Positions 1-8,882 of a DNA stretch of 64,000 nucleotides are shown piece after piece. Below the pieces are notes generated by a model. The model worked only from the letters and a program-made list of their open reading frames with translations, was not told the DNA's origin and did no database searches. Source of the DNA: an uncultured Alphaproteobacteria bacterium (GTDB taxonomy: Bacteria > Pseudomonadota > Alphaproteobacteria > SP197). Every line of letters starts with the position of its first letter. Within the stretch, counting starts at the first letter, position 1. Both the position numbers and the translations under genes were made by a program. The stretch is taken from NCBI GenBank assembly GCA_943787175.1, contig CALSLK010000012.1, forward strand, positions 7,501-71,500, given 5' to 3'.

Positions 1-791
<791 letters not shown>

Positions 792-1039
792 GATTTCGAG
801 ACTTGCGTCTCATCCGGCTCGAAACATAGTTGCGTGTTCGGTCACGCTCAAAGGATCTTTGGGATCCTATTGACTTTATCGTCTGGGTCTTGCGACCCAG
901 TAGATGCGTGACCGTACAAAACTATGTACGAGCGGTACGGGCATACCGCCGCCCACGCATCTCTTCCATCTCTTCACTTGTCAAACAACAGGCCGCATTC
1001 AGCGGCACCCACCAACGGTTCCCCGTGTGGCGGGAGCGG

Positions 1040-1069
1040 TTTATACTCAGGGCGGTGATCTAATGTCAA
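1040..1069 (-). promoter_or_regulatory. rRNA operon promoter
   Basis: Read on the minus strand, a perfect -35 TTGACA (1064-1069) is followed after 18 bases by TATAAA (1040-1045). Transcription would start near 1033, about 240 bases upstream of the mature 16S end, a normal leader length for an rRNA operon. The 792-1033 stretch therefore looks like leader and processing sequence; no gene is seen there. Confidence 0.7.
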
Positions 1070-1178
1070 ACACCTAATCGAACTTTTTTGAACATTCTTT
1101 CCCTGACCTGTTTTTCGACTCAGTTTGGCCACTTAACTAGTTGATATAACAGTGTCTTTTATATGGCCTCCAGCTTCG

Positions 1179-1208
1179 TTGACAACCCGTTCGCGGTTCA
1201 CCAAATTA
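1179..1208 (+). promoter_or_regulatory. possible promoter of the M23 peptidase gene
   Basis: A perfect TTGACA at 1179-1184 is followed after 18 bases by AAATTA at 1203-1208, a weak -10 match. It faces the gene starting at 1302 and would give a leader of about 90 bases. The assignment rests on the -35 and the position only. Confidence 0.35.
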
Positions 1209-1217
1209 GCCGCGCCC

Positions 1218-1262
1218 CTTCACGCTGTGAAGAAAATGGGCGGTTTCGGGGGACTCGAGTCC
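1218..1262. repeat. two adjacent inverted repeats in the M23 peptidase leader
   Basis: CTTCAC-GCT-GTGAAG (1218-1232) and the 12-base palindrome GGACTCGAGTCC (1251-1262) both lie between the putative promoter and the M23 peptidase start at 1302. They could be operators or leader hairpins, or chance. No family is recognised. Confidence 0.35.
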
Positions 1263-1301
1263 TAACCGGAAGCTCAAGCAGGATTTCTCAAGGAGACGGC
1301 A

Positions 1302-4300
1302 ATGGTACGGCGGATTGTCGCCTACGCACTCGCAGGAGCAGTTTCAGCCGCCCTGCTTCCGATTGTTGCGGATGCCGGCATTGCGCCTGCCTTCGCACAA
1401 TCCGAATCTGATTCAGGTCTTCTCCTTGTCGATCCCGCCCCGCGGCCAACCGAAACAGGGATCAATGAAGACATCAGCATTGGTGGCAACTGGGTTGATG
1501 GCTCTTCTCTGACTATGACGACCTTTGTCGTGGGCCAGGGAGACACCCTGATTGACCTTTTGGTCGCTGCTGGCAGCAATGCCAATGATGCCGACAGCGC
1601 TATTGACGCCGTCGATGCCATCTTTGATGCACGTCGCCTTCAGATCGGACAGGTCGTGGCGGCAGTATTCCGCCGGGATGATGATGGCTCGACGCTTGCT
1701 GCCGTCAGCATTGCACTCGATGATACCGACTATATCGTTGCCAGCCGTATGGACGACGGCGGTTTTCAGGCCGAGCGTACCGAAGAACCCCTGAGCGATG
1801 CGCTGCTTGCCCCGGTCATTGCCGCACCTTCGAACACCAGTACAGACGACATTTACAACACCAGTGAGATGGAGATCCGCCGCGGCGACACTCTTATTCG
1901 TCTGGCTATTCGTGCAGGTGCGACCCGTAATGAGGCCGACCAGGCCATCACGGCTCTTACGAAACTGGTCGACCCCACATCCCTTCAGGTCGGTCAGATC
2001 CTGCTGGTGACGTTTACCGGATCGGGTGCGGAAACATCGCTGGCTGCTCTCAGTCTGGAACTTGCCGACAATCAGTATGTCGTTGCCGAACGCCTCGCAT
2101 CGGGCTCTTTCGATGCCTATCGAAGCGACGCCTCATTTTCCGTTCGGTCACCGGCACTGGCCAGTGGTGACATCGACGTTGCCACTGCGCTGGACTCCAT
2201 GCGTGCTTCTGGTGCCCAGATCGAGCGCATGACCATCGCCCAGGGCGACACGCTCATGGACCTCATTGTTGAAGCCGGCGCGACCCTTACCGAAGCTCAC
2301 GAAGCAGCCCGCATTCTGGCGCGCCACTTTGATCCGCGCCGTCTCCAGATCGGCCAGCGCGTTTATGTCGTGCAGACCCCCGGCCCCGCGCGTTCGGGTC
2401 TCACGGTTCTGGGCATGGTGATTCTGGATGCCGACGATGAAGGCGTTGTCGTTGTCTCCCGGCTGCCCGATGACGGCGGCTATGAGGGCAAGCGCATCCT
2501 GGATGCTGCCGAGATTGCCCTGGCAGAACCTGTTGTCGCGCCCCTCGCCGATGACGCTTCGGATTCCGACGACATCGTGGCCGCTGATGAAGCCGAGCCT
2601 GATGTTGCGCCCGAAGAATTGGTGGTAGAAATCGAACCTGCGACAAACTTTGGCCAGCAGATCCGGGTTGAAACCCTGCATATCCAGCCTGGCGACACTC
2701 TGATGTCTCTGCTCCTGCGCTCTGGCGCCAATCGCGAGGAAGCCGATCGGGCCATCAGTGCACTGCGCCCGCATTACGACCTGACGCGTCTGCAGATCGA
2801 CCAGCAGGTCCGTGTTGCCTTCGAAGAAAACACCGATGGCAGCGAACAGCTCGTGACTGTCAGTGTACGGGTCAAGGACGAGCTCTTCATCCAGGCCGAC
2901 AAACGTGGCGAGACCTTTATTGCCGGACGCACGACCGCACCGGTCAATCCTGCCTTTGCCCCCATCGTTGCGGCCATTCCGCCCGCGGCCGATATCGAGC
3001 CTCTGATCCCGCCCGAGGTGCTGGAAGCAGATGAAGATCAAGCCGATGACATCGTGATCGATCTTGTTGCAATCGATCCTGTCGAACCAGTCACGCCGCA
3101 ATTGCCGGTCACAGAGATCGAAGGCAGCACCGAGCTTTCCGCCAGTGCCGAACAGGTCTGGTTCGAACTGCTTGAAGATGATTCGATTGCCGGGCTCTTG
3201 CGCGGCCTCACGGCCAACGGCTCTGAAATCACCAAGGTCATCGACGCCCTCGCCCAGGAAACCGACCTCGCCAACCCGGACCTGGGGCGCCAGATGGTCG
3301 TCATCACGGATCTGGACGGCGCTGGCACACATATCATCGCCCTTTCCCTGTCGATCTCCGATAACGAGACCATCTCCGTCGTTCTCCAGCGCGATGGCGG
3401 CTACAAGGCACGCAGGGCAACCAGCCATGTCGACCTGTCGGACTTCGCCATGGCTGCACCCCAAGAGCTCCTTGCCGAACCTGAAAGGGAACCGGTCGAT
3501 GGCGAGAACCTGACCTATGCCTCTCTGGAGATCGCTCCGGGTGGAACCTTGATGAACGGCCTGATCGACCTCGGTGTCGAAACCGTCCAGGCAGATGAGG
3601 CCATGGATTCCCTGCGCGAAGTCTTCAATCCCCGCAGCATTCGCGCCGGTCAGATCGTGGACGTCGCGACCGATGGAGCAGGCCTCCACAGCTTCGTCAT
3701 GCGGGTCAATCCCGGCGAGCGGGTCGAGGTGACGCGCACCGATGAAGGTTTCCTCTCCCGCCTTGTCGTGCTTCCCACAGAACGCGTGGTCAGGGCAGCA
3801 ATCGGCAAGATTGAAAGCAGTCTTTATCAGGCAGCGCTCGATGGTGGTGTGCCACCCAATGTGCTCGCCGACATGATCAGGGCCTACAGCTTCGACGTCG
3901 ATTTCCAGCGGGAAATCCGCACGGGTGACAGCTTCGAGCTGGTTTATGAGGAGTTTGTTGACGAAGACGGCAACACCGTGCGTTACGGCCCGCCGCTTTT
4001 TGCCTCACTCAAGGTTTCGGGTGTCACGCTGCCAATCTATCAGTTCACACCATCGTCTGGTTTCATCGACTACTTCAACGACAAGGGTGAAAGCGTGCGC
4101 AAGGCCTTGTTGCGCACACCCATTGACGGTGCACAGGTCACCTCCAATTTCGGAATGCGCACACTCGGCGGCTTTACCCGCATGCACAAGGGAACGGATT
4201 TCGGTGCCGCCACCGGCACACCGATCGTTGCTGCCGGCGACGGTGTCGTCGATCAGCTTGGCTGGTTCGGTGGCTACGGCAACTATGTCCGTATCCGCCA

Positions 4301-4604
4301 TAATGACACCTACAAGACCGCCTATGCCCACATGAGCGCCTATGCCAGCGGCCTGGCAGAGGGTGACCGCGTGCGTCAGGGTGAGGTGATCGGCTATGTC
4401 GGCAGCACCGGCAATTCGACCGGGCCCCATCTTCATTACGAAGTCATGGTCCATGATGAGCAGATCAATCCGCTCGATGTGCGCCTGCCTTCGGGCGAAA
4501 CCCTCACCGGGGAGGAGCTTGAGCGTTTCTATGTCGAGCGCGACACGCTCGATGCCGCCTTTACCGATCTCATCAGCGAACAATATGTCGCCAGCGGTGA
4601 CTGA
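1302..4604 (+). CDS. Secreted M23 peptidase with six LysM-like modules
   Basis: This is a predicted periplasmic peptidoglycan endopeptidase of 1100 residues. Residues 1-33 form a signal peptide ending in an AFAQ-type site. The C-terminal M23 (LytM) domain, about 935-1080, has the zinc motif HKGTD near 961 and HLH near 1043, so it should be catalytically active. Before it lie six copies of a LysM/OapA-like module (GDTL, an alanine-rich helix, then D-P-R-x-L-Q-I-G-Q) beginning near residues 75, 192, 310, 460, 621 and 741. Copies 5 and 6 are the most diverged (DDSI and GGTL in place of GDTL). Family members usually have one or two such modules and about half this length. The start follows an AAGGAGA ribosome site. 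It overlaps the next gene by 20 bases. The substrate is inferred from the family. Confidence 0.9.
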   Translation: MVRRIVAYALAGAVSAALLPIVADAGIAPAFAQSESDSGLLLVDPAPRPTETGINEDISIGGNWVDGSSLTMTTFVVGQGDTLIDLLVAAGSNANDADSAIDAVDAIFDARRLQIGQVVAAVFRRDDDGSTLAAVSIALDDTDYIVASRMDDGGFQAERTEEPLSDALLAPVIAAPSNTSTDDIYNTSEMEIRRGDTLIRLAIRAGATRNEADQAITALTKLVDPTSLQVGQILLVTFTGSGAETSLAALSLELADNQYVVAERLASGSFDAYRSDASFSVRSPALASGDIDVATALDSMRASGAQIERMTIAQGDTLMDLIVEAGATLTEAHEAARILARHFDPRRLQIGQRVYVVQTPGPARSGLTVLGMVILDADDEGVVVVSRLPDDGGYEGKRILDAAEIALAEPVVAPLADDASDSDDIVAADEAEPDVAPEELVVEIEPATNFGQQIRVETLHIQPGDTLMSLLLRSGANREEADRAISALRPHYDLTRLQIDQQVRVAFEENTDGSEQLVTVSVRVKDELFIQADKRGETFIAGRTTAPVNPAFAPIVAAIPPAADIEPLIPPEVLEADEDQADDIVIDLVAIDPVEPVTPQLPVTEIEGSTELSASAEQVWFELLEDDSIAGLLRGLTANGSEITKVIDALAQETDLANPDLGRQMVVITDLDGAGTHIIALSLSISDNETISVVLQRDGGYKARRATSHVDLSDFAMAAPQELLAEPEREPVDGENLTYASLEIAPGGTLMNGLIDLGVETVQADEAMDSLREVFNPRSIRAGQIVDVATDGAGLHSFVMRVNPGERVEVTRTDEGFLSRLVVLPTERVVRAAIGKIESSLYQAALDGGVPPNVLADMIRAYSFDVDFQREIRTGDSFELVYEEFVDEDGNTVRYGPPLFASLKVSGVTLPIYQFTPSSGFIDYFNDKGESVRKALLRTPIDGAQVTSNFGMRTLGGFTRMHKGTDFGAATGTPIVAAGDGVVDQLGWFGGYGNYVRIRHNDTYKTAYAHMSAYASGLAEGDRVRQGEVIGYVGSTGNSTGPHLHYEVMVHDEQINPLDVRLPSGETLTGEELERFYVERDTLDAAFTDLISEQYVASGD

Positions 4605-5220
4605 TTTCCTGATCGATGGCCCGGTTGACGCCCCGGTAACGTTTGCCTTCGCCCATGGCGCTGGCGCGCCCGCTGACAGCGACTTCATGACACAGGTCGC
4701 CCAGAGCCTCGGCCAGGCAGGTATCCGCGTTGTCCGCTTCGAGTTTCCCTATATGGCAAGACGCCGTGCCGAAGGCACGCGCCGTCCGCCCGATCGTGGA
4801 CCCATCCTGCTCGAGTCATGGCGCAGCGTCATTGCAGAACTCGGCGACCCTGCTCACCTGATCATCGGTGGCAAATCCATGGGTGGTCGCATGGCCAGCC
4901 TGGTCGCCGATGAAACCGGCGTCGCCGGCCTGGTCGCCTTCGGCTTTCCTTTTCACGCTCCAGGAAAGCCGCCTGGAACCCGCATCGACCATCTGCCGTC
5001 GCTGAAAACCCCTTCGCTTTTCATCCAGGGCACACGCGATGCTCTGGGCAGCCGCGATGAGGTCACCGGTTACGATCTCTCAACAGCCATCGCGATGCAT
5101 TGGATCGAAGACGGTGACCACAACCTCAAGCCGCGCAAGAAAAGCGGCTGGAGTCATAAGGAAGCAATGGTCGCGGCCATCGATGCGGCAGCTTCCTTCT
5201 TGAAAGCTCCGGGCCAATAA
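4585..5220 (+). CDS. Alpha/beta hydrolase of the KANL3/Tex30 type
   Basis: A cytosolic serine-hydrolase fold of about 211 residues. The HGAG oxyanion segment comes early (near residue 26). The nucleophile elbow is G-G-K-S-M-G-G, the acid is in GTRDALG and the histidine in DGDHNLK, so the Ser-Asp-His set is complete. Length matches the bacterial KANL3/Tex30-like family, whose substrates are mostly unknown. I placed the start at 4585, where the sequence begins to match the family. A GTG at 4597 would also serve and nearly abuts the previous stop. Either way the gene is probably translationally coupled to the upstream M23 peptidase. Confidence 0.8.
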   Translation: MSPAVTDFLIDGPVDAPVTFAFAHGAGAPADSDFMTQVAQSLGQAGIRVVRFEFPYMARRRAEGTRRPPDRGPILLESWRSVIAELGDPAHLIIGGKSMGGRMASLVADETGVAGLVAFGFPFHAPGKPPGTRIDHLPSLKTPSLFIQGTRDALGSRDEVTGYDLSTAIAMHWIEDGDHNLKPRKKSGWSHKEAMVAAIDAAASFLKAPGQ

Positions 5221-5230
5221 AATCAGCCCA

Positions 5231-5250
5231 TTACCAATCTGGTAACTTTT
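5231..5250 (+). terminator. possible weak terminator
   Basis: A short stem TTACCA-ATC-TGGTAA (5231-5245) is followed by CTTTT, ten bases after the alpha/beta hydrolase stop. The stem is only six A+T-rich pairs, so termination would be inefficient. Confidence 0.3.
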
Positions 5251-5303
5251 GACAGGTGCATGACAGGACGCTAACACCGTGCTCACGAACCCGTGAGCGC
5301 ACC

Positions 5304-5966
5304 ATGCTGAAGAACCTGATCGTCATCGACGACTTTTACGGCGAAGCCCAGAAAGCCAGAGATTTTGCTGTCAAAATGGATTACCCCGATCCCGGCCCGG
5401 ATGTGCATTATCCAGGCCGTAACTCGAAACAATCCATGGCCTGGCCCCAGATGGACCAGATGTTCAGCCAGATCGTGGGCGAACCCCTGGAACGGCGCGG
5501 TAACCTTGCCCACGGCTTTTGCCGCCTGTCGCTTGAAGGCGATGCCCGAACCGGTTGTGGCGTGCATATCGACCCCGGTTGCACCTGGGCCGGCATCATC
5601 TTTCTGACTCCCGATGAATTTTGCCAGGACGGCATCGGTTTCTATCGGCACCGCAAGTACGGCACGGAGCGGGCGCCGCTCAACGATCAGGAAGCCCAGG
5701 ACATCTACGGTGAAGAGCATCAGGAAGCGGTCATGCGCAAGCTCATCCCCCATCAGGGAACGGCGAAACGCCCTTATGATGGCGTCACCGGCTTGGAAGA
5801 CTGGGAACGCACCATGTTCGTGCCCATGAAGTTCAATCGGCTCGTCCTGTTCCGTGCCTGGATGTGGCATGCCGGCGGCAAGGACTTTGGTGACAGCCTC
5901 GACAACGGCCGTTTCGTCCAGCTTTTCTTCTGGCAGTCGCCTCAGGAATCAGCCACGAAAGCCTAG
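5304..5966 (+). CDS. DUF6445 family protein, oxygenase-like
   Basis: A 220-residue protein that begins with an IVIDDFYG segment and carries the YPGRNS motif I associate with DUF6445. It contains VHIDPG in the middle and WHAGGKDFG plus GRFVQLFFW near the end. That H-x-D ... H ... R arrangement resembles the iron and 2-oxoglutarate sites of the 2OG-Fe(II) oxygenases, although DUF6445 has no established activity as far as I know. I chose the ATG at 5304 over one 48 bases upstream because the family similarity begins there. Its last four bases overlap the convergent cupin gene. Confidence 0.65.
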   Translation: MLKNLIVIDDFYGEAQKARDFAVKMDYPDPGPDVHYPGRNSKQSMAWPQMDQMFSQIVGEPLERRGNLAHGFCRLSLEGDARTGCGVHIDPGCTWAGIIFLTPDEFCQDGIGFYRHRKYGTERAPLNDQEAQDIYGEEHQEAVMRKLIPHQGTAKRPYDGVTGLEDWERTMFVPMKFNRLVLFRAWMWHAGGKDFGDSLDNGRFVQLFFWQSPQESATKA

Positions 5967-6367
5967 TCGAGCGTCCGCGGGTCTTCGACAAAGGTATGGA
6001 TCTCGTCATGTTGGGGGGTTGCCGTCAGTACGGTCACGCCATCCTCTGACCGAAACCGGTGCCAGCATGCCTGAGGCACCACCACCAGCATTCCGGCTTC
6101 CAGTTCCAGCGTCTGCTTTTCACCCTCGACGATGATGTCGAACTGGGTCGAACCGGCCATCACGTGAACCAGTTCGTCACCCTTCATGTGGCGTTCCCAG
6201 CCGGCATTGCCGTTGAAACTTCCCAGAAACACGGCGCAATCAAGAAAATTGCCTTCACCCAGCGTGGCAAAGGCCTGCATCACTTCGGCTTCGGTCGTGT
6301 GCTCGCCACGATTTCGGATCGGTGTCAGTGCCGCCATGCGATCGCTGACCTTGATGGCTTCAATCAT
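5963..6367 (-). CDS. Small cupin-domain protein
   Basis: A 134-residue single-domain cupin. Motif 1 is the segment GDELVHVMAGSTQFDI and motif 2 contains PQACWHRF, so two or three of the usual metal-binding histidines are present. No catalytic residues beyond the metal site can be named. It is divergent from the XRE-cupin regulator at 6445 and shares a 78-base intergenic region holding a perfect 16-base palindrome. This suggests it is the regulator's target. The substrate could be the ligand that the regulator's own cupin domain senses, but that is inference. The start is preceded by a GGAGGAAAG ribosome site. Confidence 0.75.
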   Translation of the reverse strand: MIEAIKVSDRMAALTPIRNRGEHTTEAEVMQAFATLGEGNFLDCAVFLGSFNGNAGWERHMKGDELVHVMAGSTQFDIIVEGEKQTLELEAGMLVVVPQACWHRFRSEDGVTVLTATPQHDEIHTFVEDPRTLD

Positions 6368-6399
6368 GCTCTTTCCTCCGTTGCGTAATTGATCATTTA

Positions 6400-6415
6400 T
6401 GATACTATAGTATCA
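6400..6415. promoter_or_regulatory. Palindromic operator between cupin and XRE-cupin genes
   Basis: TGATACTATAGTATCA is a perfect 16-base palindrome between two divergent genes. Its centre contains TATAGT, a good -10 element for the rightward gene, so a bound dimer would block RNA polymerase directly. The adjacent XRE regulator is the obvious binder. Confidence 0.65.
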
Positions 6416-6444
6416 CGCTGCAAATCGCGCAATTGGTAATCCAC

Positions 6445-7059
6445 ATGCCGCCAGATCCATTGCTCGTCACAAACCGCGTATCCCAGGCGCAGGAAGCGCC
6501 TCAGCCTCCCCTTGATCTGGGCAGCCGTATCCGTGAACTCAGGACCGAACGCGGCTGGAGCCTTGATGAAGCCGCAACGCAAACCGGCCTTTCGCGTTCC
6601 TCTCTCTTCAAGATCGAAAAGGACCGCATGTCACCCACCTTCGATGCCCTGCGCAAACTCGCCGAGGGTTTCGGGCTCGATATGACCCAGCTCATTGGAC
6701 AACAGGCAGATCGGCGCGGCGCAAGCCGACGCTCCATCACGCGCCACCATGCCAAACCGACCTACTCAACGGCCAACTACGATTACCGCCCGCTTGCGGA
6801 GGATCTCGCGCACAAGGCCATGCTGCCCTTCGAACTCGTCCTGCGCGCCCGCTCCCTGGATGACTTCAAGGACTGGGACCGCCACGACACCGAAGACTTC
6901 GTCCATGTGCTCTCGGGCACCATGGTCCTCTATACCGAGTTCTACGAACCCGTGACCCTGGAGCCCGGTGACAACATCTATTACGACGGCCGCATGGGCC
7001 ATGCCTGCATCTCCCAGGGCGAAACTGACGCCGTCGTGCTTTGGGTCAGTGCAACCTGA
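6445..7059 (+). CDS. XRE-family regulator with C-terminal cupin sensor
   Basis: A 204-residue DNA-binding regulator. Residues about 18-80 are a Cro/CI-type helix-turn-helix (SRIRELRTERGWSLDEAA, then SRSSLFKIEKD). Residues about 120-200 are a cupin with HDTEDFVHVLSG and LEPGDNIYYDGRMGHA, a common small-ligand sensor architecture. I chose ATG 6445; a TTG at 6433 is possible. No good ribosome site precedes it, and the -10 within the palindrome would give a leader of under 30 bases. Autoregulation through the 6400-6415 palindrome is likely. The two-subunit CoA-transferase that follows may share its transcript. Confidence 0.85.
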   Translation: MPPDPLLVTNRVSQAQEAPQPPLDLGSRIRELRTERGWSLDEAATQTGLSRSSLFKIEKDRMSPTFDALRKLAEGFGLDMTQLIGQQADRRGASRRSITRHHAKPTYSTANYDYRPLAEDLAHKAMLPFELVLRARSLDDFKDWDRHDTEDFVHVLSGTMVLYTEFYEPVTLEPGDNIYYDGRMGHACISQGETDAVVLWVSAT

Positions 7060-7084
7060 CGGCGTTTGCGCTTAGACTTGCCGC

Positions 7085-7907
7085 ATGTCCGAGCAACGAA
7101 CCCTTTCGGAAGCCGTCAGGCCTGATCAAACCAGGCATGACCCTTGCCATTCCGCCCGAATACTGCGGCGTGGCCATGGCCGCGACACGCGAACTGATCC
7201 GCCGTGCAAAACCGGCAACCTGCACCTCGTCGCCGTGCCCGCAGAGCGGGCTCCAGGCCGACATGCTGATCGGGGCCGGTCTCGTCGCCACCGTCGAAGC
7301 CGCGGCCGTCACCATGGGCGAACGCGGCCCCGCCCCCCGCTTTGTCGCCGCCGTGCGGATCCGGCGCCGTCACCATGATGGACGCCACCTGCCCCGCCAT
7401 CCACGCCGCCCTGCAGGCTTCCGAGAAGGGCCTGCCCTTCCTCCCCCTGCGCGGTATTCTGGGCACCGACATGTCCTGGCCAACCGGCCCGACTGGCGCG
7501 TCATCGACAACCCCTTCGGCAGCGATGATCCCATCATCGCCCTGCCCGCGATCCGCCCGGACATTGCCCTCTTCCACTGCGAGATGGCCGATGCCCACGG
7601 CAATCTCTGGATCGGGCGGCGCCGCGAACTCGCAACCATGGCGCATGCCTCTGCCGCGACCGTGGCGACCGTCGAGCAGATCCACGATGGCGACTTCTTT
7701 GCCGATGAAACCCTGGCTGCCGGCGCCCTGCCCGCCGCCTATATCGACGCCATCGCCCATGTTCCCCACGGCACCTGGCCGCTTGCCATGCCGGGCTTTC
7801 ATGACGCCGATGCAGGCGCGCTCGACGCCTACTGCGCCGCCGCAACCACACCCGATGGCTTTGCTGCCTGGCTCGCCAAACACCTCAGCGGAACCGGGGC
7901 GGCGTGA
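7085..7907 (+). CDS. CoA-transferase subunit A, frame broken
   Basis: Alpha subunit of a family I (glutaconate/3-oxoadipate type) CoA-transferase, about 270 residues once repaired. The recognisable blocks lie in alternating frames: MSEQRTLSEAV from 7085, then SGLIKPGMTLAIPPEYCG, NLHLVAVP, QSGLQADMLIGAG, TMMDATCPAIHAALQASEKG and RPDWRVIDNPFG to the end. At least five single-base changes are needed. One is an extra C in CCC near 7240 and another a lost base near 7475. All conserved blocks are present in order, so sequence error is more likely than decay. The stop overlaps subunit B in a GTGA, typical of such pairs. Confidence 0.75.
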
Positions 7908-8632
7908 GCGAAGCCAGTCGCACCGAATTCCTGATCGCCACCCTGGCACGTCTGCTTGCCGGTTCGCGCCGCGTCGCCGTGGGCGCGCAATCGCCCATCC
8001 CCGGCTCCTCGGCATTCCTCGCCCAGGCGCTGGATCTGGGGCCACGCCAGGTCACCGTGCTGGGCAGCCGGCGCAACAACGACTTCACCGAAGGCGGACG
8101 CGAACTCTTCGACCGTGCCGCCCAGGGCCGTATCGATGCCTTCTTTCTGGGTGGCGGCCAGATCGACGGTGCCGCCAACATCAACCTCGTGGGCATCGGC
8201 AATTACCCGCAGGGCAAGGTCCGTTTCCCCGGCTCCTTCGGCTCGTCCTATCTCTATTTCCTGATTCCCCGGGTGATCCTCTTCCGTGAGGAACACACGC
8301 CCCGCACCCTGGTCGAAACGGTCGATTTCATCAGCGCACCCGGCACCTCGCCTGCCAACGTCTATCGTCCCGGCGGCCCCACAGCGCTGGTCACCGGCCG
8401 CTGCGTCTTTACCTTCGACCGCGACCAGGAGCGCTTCACGCTCACCAGCACACATCCCTGGAGCAGTACGCAGGAAGTCCGCGACGAGACCGGCTTTGCC
8501 TTCGACGAACCCGAAGTCATCCCGGTCACCGCCACACCCGACCCCGCCATGCTCACCATGATTCGTGGCCCCGTCCGCGACCGCATCGCCGAGACCTATC
8601 CCGCGTTCGCCGCCAGCCTGACAGTTGTCTGA
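7904..8632 (+). CDS. CoA-transferase subunit B
   Basis: Beta subunit of the same CoA-transferase, 242 residues and intact. It shows the family features VAVGAQSPIPGSSAFLAQ near the start, SRRNNDFTEGGRELFD, and FFLGGGQIDGAANINLVG followed by the FPGSFGSS turn, matching COG2057 (GctB/CatJ-like). It would pair with subunit A to move CoA between an acyl-CoA and a free acid. The acyl group cannot be read from the sequence. The start is a GTG that overlaps the subunit A stop by four bases, so the two are translationally coupled. Confidence 0.85.
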   Translation: MSEASRTEFLIATLARLLAGSRRVAVGAQSPIPGSSAFLAQALDLGPRQVTVLGSRRNNDFTEGGRELFDRAAQGRIDAFFLGGGQIDGAANINLVGIGNYPQGKVRFPGSFGSSYLYFLIPRVILFREEHTPRTLVETVDFISAPGTSPANVYRPGGPTALVTGRCVFTFDRDQERFTLTSTHPWSSTQEVRDETGFAFDEPEVIPVTATPDPAMLTMIRGPVRDRIAETYPAFAASLTVV

Positions 8633-8656
8633 CGCGCACTAACTCCCCCCATACAT

Positions 8657-8688
8657 CCGTCATGGCACGGCTTGACCGGGCCATCCAT
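8657..8688 (+). repeat. REP-like stem-loop element, copy 1
   Basis: CCGTCAT, stem GGCACGG, loop CTTGA, stem CCGGGCC, then ATCCAT. This is one of three copies sharing flanks and loop but not stem sequence. It points toward copy 2, about 90 bases downstream in reverse orientation. The pair fills the 250-base gap after the CoA-transferase, where no gene is seen. Confidence 0.7.
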
Positions 8689-8776
8689 ACCGATGCCCTC
8701 ATCGCCCGCGCCGCCCTCCGCGTCTCCGCGTGAACATTCAGTCTTTCTGACCATCGCGAAGCGTGGCTTCTGCTCT

Positions 8777-8811
8777 GGCATGGATGGCCCTGTCGAGCAG
8801 GGCCATGACGG
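8777..8811 (-). repeat. REP-like stem-loop element, copy 2 (inverted)
   Basis: Read on the minus strand: CCGTCAT, stem GGCCCTG, loop CTCGA, stem CAGGGCC, then ATCCATGCC. The seven-pair stem is perfect although its sequence differs from the other copies. With copy 1 it makes a convergent pair like a BIME. Confidence 0.7.
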
Positions 8812-8882
8812 GATAAAGGATTCACACGCGTGACAAGGCATCATGTTCATCCGAAACTATCTGTTCTCGACAGGGGGAGAAC

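Noticed and set aside
792..1033. tRNA gene upstream of the 16S gene
   Set aside because: No T-loop or anticodon arm pattern is seen; the stretch fits an rRNA leader.
2148..3689. 513-codon open frame antisense to the M23 peptidase
   Set aside because: It lies wholly opposite a gene with signal peptide, repeats and catalytic motifs, and its translation shows no domain. Long antisense frames are expected in G+C-rich coding DNA.
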